DNA from: Desmodesmus armatus
Lineage: Eukaryota; Chlorophyta; Chlorophyceae; Sphaeropleales; Scenedesmaceae
Direction: 5' to 3'
Length of the DNA: 64,000 nucleotides
Assembly (NCBI GenBank): GCA_007449985.2
Contig: VIIQ02000899.1
Span: 5,001-69,000 of the forward strand
Part shown: positions 20,809 to 31,054 of the stretch, piece after piece
Layout of the letters: each line of letters opens with the position of its first letter
Numbering within the stretch: the stretch's first letter is position 1
Program-made: the position numbers and the translations under genes
The notes under the pieces: model-generated
Database searches by the model: none
What the model was told of the DNA's origin: nothing
What the model saw: only the letters and a program-made list of their open reading frames with translations

Positions 20809-23800
20809 ATGCCGAAGGTCACGCGCAAGGAGACGTCGCAGCCTCTACAGGAGGCTTCGGCGATGGTTGTTGATGACGAGGAGTTGCCCATGAAGCCAAA
20901 CTTCAGCGCACTGTCAGCACAAGAGCAGCAGAAGGGCAAAGTGGAGTTCCGGCGGGTGAGTCTTTCTAGGCCAGTTGCCTTTGATTGAAACCGACGACTA
21001 TTATACAAAGGCTCTGCACAGCCGCAAGCATAAGCAGCCCATAAGTACCCCATGCAGCAGCAGTGGCTTGTGAAGCATTCCTTGGCCGAGGTGTGGCCAC
21101 AGCAGCGGCGGGCTAACAACAGCAGCACCCCGTCAGGATGTGTCCGCATGCTCGTGTTGCGGTGTGTTGGTAACCTGTCTCACATATCCCCAGCTTCTGT
21201 TTTTGCCCACTTGCGTTACTCGGTTGGGGGTATGCCCTTGTGCCGCGGTAGCACGACATGTGTAGCAAGCATGCCAGCTGATGCCTTGCTGCCCTTGAAG
21301 GCCCCCCCGGCCGGCATGTGTTCACCTAGCAACGTCATGTTGTCCTGATGTCGACATTTTGGCACGCTGGAAGCTGCCGCTGTGCTGCCTTTGGCCTCCT
21401 TCCAAAATGTGCAGCAGGGGTTATGTCCTGACGCTGCATCTGAACCCACTAGATGCCTTGTTGCTCCCTGTGCTGCTTGCCTCTCTCTAATCATGTGTGT
21501 TCGCCTGCCTTTCTGCACTGTTGTCAACCGACTGACGTCGCAGATACCCGTCCCTCAGAACAGGATGACTCCCCTGAAAACGTCTTGGATGCAGCTGTAC
21601 ACCCCCATCACTGACAACCTCAAGCTGGACATGCGCATGAACCTCAAGACGAAAAAGGTTAGCACAGCGGCAGCAGGCGGATGGCAGGAAGCAGGTGGCA
21701 GCAGAGCCAGTTTGTGAACAGCAGGCGGGCAGACAGACAGTTTTGGCAGGCAGGCGGACAGGCAGGCAGTCGGACAGTTCGAGCGGGTAGCCAGGCAGGC
21801 AGTCAGGCAGATGTGCGAGGGGGCAGCGCAGGCGGTCAGCGCAGTTGTAAGTCAGCAGACTGCAGGACGCACAGGACAGGTGAAAGACAGAGTCAGCATG
21901 CAGTTTGCAGCAACATCAACAACAAGAGGAGAAGGGCGTCAAGGGCAGTCAGCACGTGTTTGATGGAGCTGCACGCACTGACTTTTTTGCTGAGGGAAAC
22001 AATCGCTGGTTGCAAGTCATGCGTCAGCACAGCCTCCCACACCATAACAGTTGCTGCGTTTCCTGCTGCTGCTCGGGGCGCGCGCAGGTTGAGATCAAGA
22101 CAACCCCGCAAACAGTCAACCCTGACGTACTGCAGAAAGCAGCAGATTTTGTGCATGCGTTCATACTAGGTGAGGCAGACACGGGCGGACAGCATGATTG
22201 AAGATGCATGTATTCTTGCGGCCAACTTCCTGCGCGGATAGTGTCGGGATTGCTGTTGGAAACTATCAGCATGGGTTGCGCTCTCCAAGCAATTATAGCC
22301 AACACAGGGTGCAGCCCGCACGGTTCAACTTTTGAAACAGGTGTGCACACTCCGTATTGTCGTACACAGTACTAAGTCACACTGCAAACACATCACACAT
22401 GTGTGCTGTGCTGTGCTGTGCTGCGTGTCTGTCAGGGTTTGAGGTGCGTGACGCCATTGCGCTGCTGCGGCTGGACGACCTGTACGTTGAGTGCTTTGAG
22501 GTCAAGGATGTGAAGGTGAGACACTGACACAAACATGCACACACCACTGCTGTGCTTTTACTGTGCGTGCCCACGCACTTGTACACAACTTCGGAATGTG
22601 GCAACTTTGGATGGATGGTTCATTGGCTGGATGCACTTCCTGTGTCTACAAACATGCACACACGACTGCTAGGCCTGTCTGTGATAAGCATGTGTTGCAC
22701 ATCTGCAGCATACGGTTGTTGTTGGGGTGCGCGCGTGTGGCTGGCAGGGGTTTGTGTGTGTGGTGAGCGGGTGGTGAGTGTGTGGGGCCAGAGGGTAGTG
22801 CGTGTGGTGCAAGCTTATCCGCCTATTGCGTGGTTGTTGTTGGGGTGCGCGCGTGTGGCTGACAGGGGTTTGCGTGTGTAGACACAGGGAGTGCATCCAG
22901 CCAATGCATGAACCATCCAAGGATGTGACATTCCGAAGTTGCGCAGTATGAATTCAGCTGGTGTGTGGCGAGCGGGTGGCGTGTGTGTGGGGCCAAAGGG
23001 TAGTGCGTGTGGTGCAAGCTTATCCGCATATTGCGTGGTCGTTTCACAAGGGTTTCAAGGTGTACCACTGAGACACGCAGGGGCTGGCAGGGACAGGCGA
23101 GAGCGTGTGTGTGCGGGCAGAAATGATATTCGAGAGACATGCTTGTTTTGCTCCGCCAGCAAACTGTCATGCTGTGCTCCTGTCTGTTTGTTTCTGTCTG
23201 CTTGATGCCCGCTGCAGACGCTGCGTGGGGAGCACTTGTCGCGAGCTATCGGCCGCCTGGCCGGCAAGGTGAGCTGCTAGGGCCTTCGCTAGTGCTGCGC
23301 TCGACTGGTGCAGACTTGTGATTAGGTGGTGCTTTTGAGTCTGGCGTTGCACCCTGTGCACATAGCAGCAACAGGTTTGCAGGGTTTAGGGTTTAGGGTT
23401 TGCAGGTTTGCTCCATTCCGCCGCCTGGCTGCCAACGTGAGCTGCTAGGGCCTTGGCTGCTACCTTGGGTTTGTGACAAGGTGGCGTTGCATCACAGTCA
23501 CAATCTGTGCGCATGTCGGTGACTTTCAGATGCATCTCATTGCTCATTCCCTATTTTGCAACATTTGAATGTGGCTCACTAAAGCCGAAAGATGTGACCT
23601 AACAGCTTCATTCCGTCGGAATTTGACCGCTCTTCTGACCCTCTGCTCAATTTCCGACGTCTGTGCGCATGTCGGTGACTTTCAGATGCATCTCACTGCC
23701 TTTCCCCATCTTGCAACCTTCCCCTTGAGCTCACCACATGTACCATCTCACCGCCGTTGTTTCGCACAGAGCGGCAAGACCAAGTACACGATAGAGAACG

Positions 23801-24314
23801 CCACCAAGACGCGCATCGTGCTGGCAGACACACGGATCCACATCCTGGGCAGCTTCCAGAATATCAAGGTGGCACGGGACGCACTGTGCAGGTAAGGGCT
23901 GTCTGCGCACGCTCGGGAAGGATGGAGGGTGGAGGGTGGGAAATGTTGGTGGCCTGGCTCGCATGCAGAGAAGTGATTTGGGTGAGATGAAGTGTGCTGA
24001 GCAGCTGTGGGTGCCTACATGCAATGACAGCGCAGGGTGGAGGTGCCAACTTAATGCAGAATGGCGGGGGCAGCATGGCTGTGTGCACAAGAAGTGGCTA
24101 GCCGACCTCTGTAAGGACAGCACGTACATGTCTGCCTTCACCGCTGTGCTGCTTTCTCTTCCCTATTTTCAACATCCCCCCCCCCCACTCAACAGTCGAG
24201 CTCCCTGCCTTTGCTGTTGCTGCGTTGCCCGTGCGCAGTTTGATCCTGGGGTCACCTGCTGGCAAGGTGTACAGCAAGTTGCGCAGCGTGTGCTCCCGCC
24301 TGAATGACAGTTAG
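20809..24314 (+). CDS. PNO1: PNO1/DIM2, KH-domain 40S ribosome assembly factor
   Basis: Seven exons: 20809-20955, 21544-21657, 22088-22169, 22436-22515, 23218-23268, 23770-23891, 24239-24314. They give 223 aa with all phases closing. PNO1 (Dim2/Rrp20) binds pre-18S rRNA near its 3' end in late pre-40S particles and is needed for dimethylation by Dim1 and cleavage by Nob1. Conserved stretches are IPVPQNRMTPLKTSWMQLYT, KAADFVHAFILGFEVRDAIA, LLRLDDLYVECFEVKDVK, LRGEHLSRAIGRLAGKSGKT and KTRIVLADTRIHILGSFQNI, ending SLILGSPAGKVYSKLRSV. The KH fold covers the middle and C-terminal part. The N-terminal extension (MPKVTRKETSQPL and on) is short and acidic, as in other PNO1 proteins. The start is the only ATG in frame after the UTR CAG run. 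The intron after exon 5 carries a partial copy of that exon's end. Confidence 0.96.
22586..23041 (+). repeat. Composite inverted and direct repeats filling PNO1 intron 4
   Basis: Arms 22586-22646 and 22881-22941 are inverted copies about 60 nt long (mostly matching, small indels). Inside and beyond them, direct copies of about 80 nt (22757-22834 and 22961-23041, both with ggtgcaagcttatccgc) and of a 30-nt GT-rich word (22720 and 22836) occur. No coding content. Confidence 0.8.
23380..23402 (+). repeat. Interstitial TTTAGGG telomere-type repeat
   Basis: gcagggtttagggtttaggg and on: about three units of TTTAGGG in PNO1 intron 5. A weaker one-to-two-unit copy lies near 27480. The unit is the Arabidopsis type, not the TTTTAGGG of Chlamydomonas. 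Confidence 0.85.
23421..23458 (+). repeat. Intronic copy of PNO1 exon 5 3' edge with donor
   Basis: 38 nt copy 23253-23290 (offset 168 bp) with four mismatches, including the exon end and an intact gtgagctgct donor. Confidence 0.85.
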
Positions 24315-26364
24315 TAGCAGCAGTTGCAGCAGCAAGCTGGGATGTCACAGCAACGGCAGCAGCAGCGCTTCAGGCAAACTCAGACAGCTGCAGATGCGGC
24401 AGTGCGGACACACCAGCAGTGGCAGGTGTCTCCAGGTTGGCAGCAGTCCTGCGAGCCCCTTGTCAGTGCAGTACAGGGCAGGCATGCAGTACAGGTGCCT
24501 CAAACCATAGCGGTTCAGGCCACGAGTGTGTTTTCGGCAACGAATACTTGGAGCGGTATATTGAATGTGTGACGGTTGATGGCGGTTGATGGCAAGTGTG
24601 TCCTGCATTGTTTGGCTGCTGGAGGCTGCTGGTTGTCAGATGAACCCTCAGTGCATAGCGCTGTGTGGGGGCTGAGTTGTATGGCACCATCAGTGACCAT
24701 CAGTGACTCACTGAGGGCCTCAGGGAAGGGACCATCAGTGACTCACTGAGGGCCTTGGGGAAGGGACCAACAGTGACTCACTGAGGGCCTTAGGGAAGGG
24801 AGAGGCTCTCCCCCCCTCACAGGGGCCAGGAGTCGTTGCTGTTTCAGATTCCAGCTGCTGCGCAAGGGTTCATAGGCTGGATGCCAGGGTGTGTATTTGC
24901 ATGCAGCTTCATCACGAGCTAGCAACGCATAGAGTGCGTCCTAAGTCCAGGGTTAGGGTGTCTGTTCCCATGGGCGCTTGTTGTGTTGGTGCAACACAGG
25001 TCTTGTGTCAGCATCGACCTGGTGTGTCCTGTGTCACAAAGTGTGCAACGCTGTTTGCAGCTTGGTGCAGGCTCATGTGATCCCCAGTTGAGCCAAGCAG
25101 CAGCTGAAGCCCGTGCACTGTACAGTGTGCTGACAGCTTGAGGACTTGAGGTTTGATGGACTTCAGGCATTGGTCAAAGGCTCACTGTCTTTGGGCTCAC
25201 TGTCCGACAGTCATGAGTCATTGGACAGTGCATGATGCATCGGCTTGCTGTGAGCGTTGTCGCGTCGCTCCCGCATTCAGGGGCTCTGAGGTCCCTGCTG
25301 TGCGACACTTCTGCCAACACAGTGCGCACACTGCAGTGCAGCAGTCTTGTTTTTTTTCACCTCGCTCACTAGTCTGACTGGCCCTCCACATTACCAGAGG
25401 GCGGAGATGAGTACATGTTGTCTTGGTGAGCTGACGCAGCATGTGTGACATCATCAAACGGTCGCTGGCTGCACTGTGCAGGTGATAGGGGTGGTGCTGT
25501 TGCACCCTGACCCCCTTCAAGGTCCTCCTTGCATTTGTCAGGGCGTGTGTGAGGGTTGTCACCATATGTAACAAGATTCTTTGGCCCCTATTATTCATCA
25601 CTCCTTGAGCCAGAACAAGCGTGTAGCAGCTTTATGCCGGGTTTGGGTGTGGGAAGGGTAGGGATGGGTGGGTGCCACCCCTGGCAAGGGTGAAGTGGCC
25701 TGTGGGGGAACATCACCCCCACCCCCCAGGGACCACCACCAGGTGGTGCGCCCATGCTTGGCAGCCAGGACTTGCTAATGTATGCCGAGCTTACATAAGA
25801 CACCACAAGCCCACAGCAGCAGCAGCTGGCTGGAGCAGCAACAGCAGCTTTCTTTGTGTCTCCACAGGAAATCTTGCTACCTCCCCGGTTCCGGGCACTG
25901 TCTCAGCAGCTTTCTTTGGCCTCCGATCGTGTAACCAGCAGCCCTTCCAAGCCCTAGCTGCACCCCTAGGCGACCAGCAGCAGCATTGATCGCGGGCTTG
26001 ATGAGCTGCTGATGCAACATTGTGTTATGCCATCTTCTTCTCGTGGCGGGAGATGTACAGGCATATGCTTGGCAGCAACAGCAGCAGCAGCAGCAACAGC
26101 ATCAAACAGCGTGTGCACAACGTCTCTGCAGAGAGATATCCTCAATATTTTGAAGTTTATTCAGCAAGATATATGAATGCAGCTTTCACCCCGATCAAGC
26201 GCAAAATGTCCTTTCGTTCCTGCACAACGTACCATTCCCGCGCAGGTGTACCGGAGCGTGGTCAACTGTCGAGACCCTTGACCCCTTCCATATACAGCAC
26301 GAGCAGTCGCTTCATTCTATTCAGTCATATTTAGAAGATATTCTGCTTGCATATCTTCCTAAGC
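24315..26364. other. Intergenic; no gene recognised
   Basis: PNO1 3' UTR side, then 2 kb without a splice-consistent ORF, containing the 35-bp minisatellite at 24696-24800 and CAG runs near 25815 and 26080. Confidence 0.4.
24696..24800 (+). repeat. 35-bp minisatellite, 3 copies
   Basis: Three head-to-tail 35-bp units (24696, 24731, 24766) each contain the palindrome cagtgactcactg followed by agggcct and agggaaggg. Confidence 0.95.
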
Positions 26365-28787
26365 ATGATGCGATCTGTGTTCTCAGCCGCGATCTTGCTT
26401 GGTCTGCTGGTGTCTCACGCTGCTGGACATGGCGGCACTCTGCATCCCGGAGGACCCGAGCAGAACGGGTTTATGAGGGTGAAGGTGGCCAGCTGCAGCA
26501 AGTGGGCGCCAGCCACTGGCGTGATCAAGGCTTCGAAAGTGGTGGCAGCAGCCAGTCGTGCACCAGCAACAGACGTCAAGGTATGCGCTCCTGATCGTCA
26601 GGATCGTGATTAAGACAAATATTTAATGCTTCAGGCAATTTCCAGCAGTGCTTCATGAGGTCTGAATGCAGCATCAGCAGTGTGGCCTTCATGACTAATG
26701 AGCAGCAGTAGCAGCACAGCACGGGCAGACACCACAGCCGGCCTGACGCATGCACCCAGTAGCTTTTTTGTACCACAGGCACGCCAGTATCTGTGTCTGC
26801 TTCACAGCACCGACTCTGCAGTGCCCCCCTCTCCCCCCCCCCCCCCCCCCTGCCCCTCCCCCACCCACACATTGAGCGTGTGACCAAGAAGTGCATCCTC
26901 ATTTTATGGTTTGATTGTAGCTGTTCGACTGGTTGATTGCAGCTGTTCGACTTGACAACCTCTATCCCAAGTTCACATTTGTGATCACCTTGTGCTTGCC
27001 TGGCCCTCACCCTGCAGGGCACCGTGACCCTGTGGCAGTACCTGTACAAGAACTGCAGTGTGCATGCTGGCGAGGAGCCATCTGCAGGTGCCGTGTTCAA
27101 CGTGTCCATCACACGCGGCGGCAAGCCACTCAGCGGAGTCACCCTTGACGGCGTGGGCATGACTGGTGGGTGGGGTGGGAGGGGTGGTGACTAGGGGGGG
27201 GGGGACTGGTGGTTGGGGGGGGTGGGGGCTTGACAGCAACAGCAGGAGGCTAGCCACTAGAGGCTAGCACGGTGCTCTGGGTGGGGAACAGCAGAGGTGC
27301 GGGTGTGTAGGTCTCTTGACGTTAGAGGCATTGTTGCTCTCCTCTCATACTCAGCATGAGTCTTCTCACACACACAACAAGCTCCTGCTCTCGGCTCCGA
27401 TCAGGTAGCCTCTAGTAGTCCTCGAAGCCAGGGTAGTAAGGGCCCTTACTACCCCTGCTCGAAGCCTGCCAGGCTAGTTTAGGTTTAGGGTTTACATTTC
27501 ATCACTGATTTGTGAGGCTACCATCTAGGGAGGTGGTAAAACCATATGAGGACTTACTGATGCAGTAACCATGTGCTGCTGCACCACCCCTTTGTGTCCT
27601 CCTGCAGGCAGCTGTGCTGACAATGGTGCCGAGGTGTTTTTCTTCAACCCTGACAAGTAGTACTCAGGGTCTAGTCACTAGTCACACCGTGTGTGCTCTT
27701 GAATGGTCCCTGTGTGTCGTCCTGCAGGCAGCTGTGCTGAGAACGGCGGCAAGGTCTTCTTCTCCCACCCTGACAAGATGTGTGCTGCTGTACCACCCCT
27801 CTTGTTGACGCGTTGTACCACCTTTCTGTCTCCTCCTGCAGGCAGCTGTGCTGACAATGGCGGCAAGGTGTTTTTCTTCAACCCTGACAAGACCCCAGCA
27901 GACGACAAGTCCAACAAGATGTGGTTCACCAACTACACCACAGAGGCGGACGGCAAGGTGGCAGGGAACGGGGCAAACGACGGCCTGATCAGGACTGTGA
28001 CCAGGGAAACAGGGAGGCAGTGAAGTCTGTGGTGCTGGTGGAGATGAAGACACAGAGTGAGTCATCAGTGTGACTGTTGCTGGCAGTAGAGTGACATTAG
28101 GATGTGTGAGACGGTAGCTTAGGCTTGTTCTGCAGTGACATGCGTGCAATGGATGCTTTGTAGTGATGGATTTGCAGGCTGTGTTTAGAGCAGCAGACGG
28201 ACTGCATCACCAGGGTATGATGGCAGCACCACCAACTGGAGGAGCTTTGCCTGGGAGGGCTTGTGTTGCTGGCACGCCGAGTGCCTGATGACTAGCTTGC
28301 ATCTCTGCCAATTCATGGCGATAACACGCACCCAACCCCATGCTGAGCTGTGCTGTGCAATGTCCTCCCCTCTGTTCAAACCTTGTCCCCTGCAGCCATC
28401 TTCTCCTGCTGTGACGTCGCCCCCGCTGGCCCAGCCACCACCAACTGGTTCAAGGCACTGGACGGCAAGGGCAAGGACTGCGAGCATGAGGACCATGGGG
28501 CCCACACACCCGCACCCACTGCTGCTCTCCTTACAAACGGCACTAGTGTTCGTGCCAACGGCACCGCCAACGCCACCAAGGCTGACGATCATGATGATCA
28601 CGCAGGACATGATCATGCTGGTCATGATCATGCAGGACATGACCATGCGCATGAGGCCAATGCCAGCACCAAAGCCAATGCAACGAGGCCAGCAGGTGGC
28701 GCCAGGAGCGGTGTCAGCGCTGTGGCGGCTGGTGTGAAGGGCGCAGTGGGTGCGGCGGCGGCAGCAGTGGTGTTCCTCATGTTGTAG
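26365..28787 (+). CDS. Secreted GPI-type protein with His/Asp-rich tail; one reading-frame break
   Basis: Four exons: 26365-26580, 27018-27165, 27842-28056, 28396-28787, about 310-320 aa. It starts with a signal peptide, MMRSVFSAAILLGLLVSHAAG, then HGGTLHPGG. The middle (TVTLWQYLYKNCSVHAG, FNVSITRGGKPLSGVTLDGV, KVFFFNPDKTPADDKSNK) looks like a beta-rich extracellular domain that was not recognised. The last exon has IFSCCDVAPAG, then four HDxHAGHD-like units (near 28585-28650), a likely metal-binding tail, and a hydrophobic C-terminus (VAAGVKGAVGAAAAAVVFLM) of GPI type. In exon 3 the frame that reads NGANDGLIRTVTRE must shift near 28000-28012 to continue AVKSVVLVEMKTQ. Either 8 extra bases (a partial repeat of caggg) or a 35-nt intron (27957-27991) explains it. 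Exon 3 has two extra acceptor copies upstream. Confidence 0.7.
27601..27893 (+). repeat. Triplicated acceptor plus exon 3 start
   Basis: Three copies of a segment containing cctgcag and about 50 nt of coding sequence (SCADNG.KVFF) begin their exon part at 27608, 27728 and 27842 (offsets 120 and 114 bp). The first copy would end at a TAG right after NPDK. The second diverges (FFSHPDK). Only the third leads into the full exon. Confidence 0.92.
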
Positions 28788-31054
28788 AGGAGTTGATGGA
28801 ACACCAGCATGTGACCCTTGCCTTTATTTCGTACAGCAGGTTGTGCGATGTTGCTCGCTAGGGTGAAAAATGCAGGGAACGCAGAGTGCAGGAAGTGCAT
28901 CATGTGATGCAGTTCTGTTTTTTTGAAGTACTAGTGGTGCCTGCAGTTGCAGGCTGGAAAACCACCATTGCGGCTGCAACTTATTTTGTGTGCTGTGCAG
29001 TCTGCTATACTTTTGGGCTGAATTTGTGAAGCTGGGTTTTTGCCAAAAACCCTCGGAGGCTCGGAGGCCCCACTGGGTGTTCTCCACAGTTGTTCAGCAG
29101 CGCTGCCAGTTAGTGCTGCCCAATCAGCAGCCGTGCTCAGCAGGCCTTGTCAAAGGTTGAGGGTGCCTGCCCTTCCCTATTGTGTTTATATGTGTGCACA
29201 CAATGTTGCAGCTGTCTGTTTTGCACTGGGTCAGGGGACCATGGGCTCTCCCTGTGGATCATAGTAGCACTTGGGTTTGCAATCCACCCCCTCCCAGGGT
29301 TTTGTGACTGTTTGTCGGGCCATATACTGGGCAGGTCTAGATGGCTACCCTAGATGCCGGCCACCCTTCTGCATGTGCTGTGTGAGGGATCTATCAATGC
29401 TTCAAACAGCTTTATGTCCAGGTGCTGGCAGTATATGCTGGCCTGTACAAGGGCCTCATGGTTCATGCCCTTGCGCGGGCTGTGCGTGCGCACTGGGTGT
29501 GAAGTGTCTGTGAAGCAGGGGGGGTTGGGATGCTGTCATGGGCCACTGGGGCTGTTCTGTTGTATGTGTCATAAGGTACGCTGCCATGTGTGCATTGCTG
29601 CAGATGTGTGTGATGTTTACTACTGTTGACTGTTTGGTTTGAAGCACATGCTGTAGATGGTGAGCCAGTGAGGTGGTCGCTTGTTGATGGATGGGGTTAG
29701 CCGCACCACGTTCAATGCAAGGAAGGGGCTACGAGTACGGGGATGACCGTCAGTCAAGACTCTTGACTCTTGACTCAAGAGTCCTGGTGTAACGTTAAGG
29801 ATGTAGCACGCAGTACTGATCATTGAGCATGAGTGAAAGCTTCGACTGCTGCATCCTCTCCTGGTGCTTGACACCGCTTCGCATTTCCCCTGCGAAACAA
29901 TATGGAGCCACCCTCTCCTGGTGCTCAACACCGCACACTACTAAAATCACAGCCAAATGAACTACTACACATGCAAACTGGTCATCTACATGTGCAAAGG
30001 CAGCTTGCGTGGACATTGCTGTGGTGGTCACTGACTCAGTGAGAGATGCCTGACCAGCTTGTGAAACAGTGCTTGCCTGCAGCTGACTTCTGACTAGCTT
30101 GTGATTATATGGACATGTTGCCTTTCATCTGGCCTGTCAGACTGTCAGCCCAGGCATTCTGTGTGTTCGGTCAACGCTGCAGCAATGGCACTGGGGTGGA
30201 AGCCAAGCTACGGTGACATCCACTTATCCATGAGAGTCATCTTTATGACTACTGGGTCGTCGCACGTCTTGACGTATGGCAAGCTGCAAAAACTCAAATG
30301 ACACAGAGCCCCAAAACAGAGCAGGAGACATGGCCGATCGCTCTGGTGACCGCATGTGACTTTTTTGATGATGCTTCGAGTGTTTCAAGCAACCAAGCTT
30401 CGGTCAGAGCAAACTCATACGCACCAGTGTATCGACAAACTGGGTCATTGCCCAGCTCCTTCAGTGGGACCTATGCTTGCTATCCTTTTGGCTACAGTGA
30501 AGTTCTGCTGCGTCGAAAGCCACTGGCCATCACCGGCTGCAGCATCAAAGGTGGGTGCTGTGCTACTGTCTTGTAGACCAGCTGTTGTCGCGCTGCCTTC
30601 GTGGGGATCGTCGGGTAGCATTCTCCAGCCACTTGCAGCACCTGCTGTGTGGTCTTTGTTGTGCTGTTGGTCAGTCAAGCAATCCTTCCCGCGCCATGCC
30701 GATGTGTGGTCCTGCGGTTGAAGCAGCGCTAGTATGTTGCTGAAGACGCTTGCGCTATGTCAGGAAAGTGCACAGGCACCTTGGAGGCCCCTCATATCGC
30801 GCCTGCTTGCCTCGCTGATGTTTGAAGCACCCTCTCACTCGGCAGTAGCTTGCTGCACAGCGGGCGCTTTGGACGCAGGTTGCTCTATATACTTACCGAA
30901 GCTCCGTTCCGTGCGCTGCGACGTCTGCTGCTCCCCTCTGCAGGCACCGCAGTGGTGGTGAGCAGTAACCACCTTTTCCCCTCCGCTACTGCAGAGGGCC
31001 CCAGCAGCGGGTTAGCAGCGCCCACGGGTCTATGCAGAATTGAAGGATAACACC
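28788..31054. other. Intergenic; no gene recognised
   Basis: No splice-consistent ORF was seen. It contains a 19-nt palindrome (29765-29783, gactcttga-c-tcaagagtc) and a pair of direct repeats (ctcctggtgct near 29871 and 29913). Confidence 0.4.
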
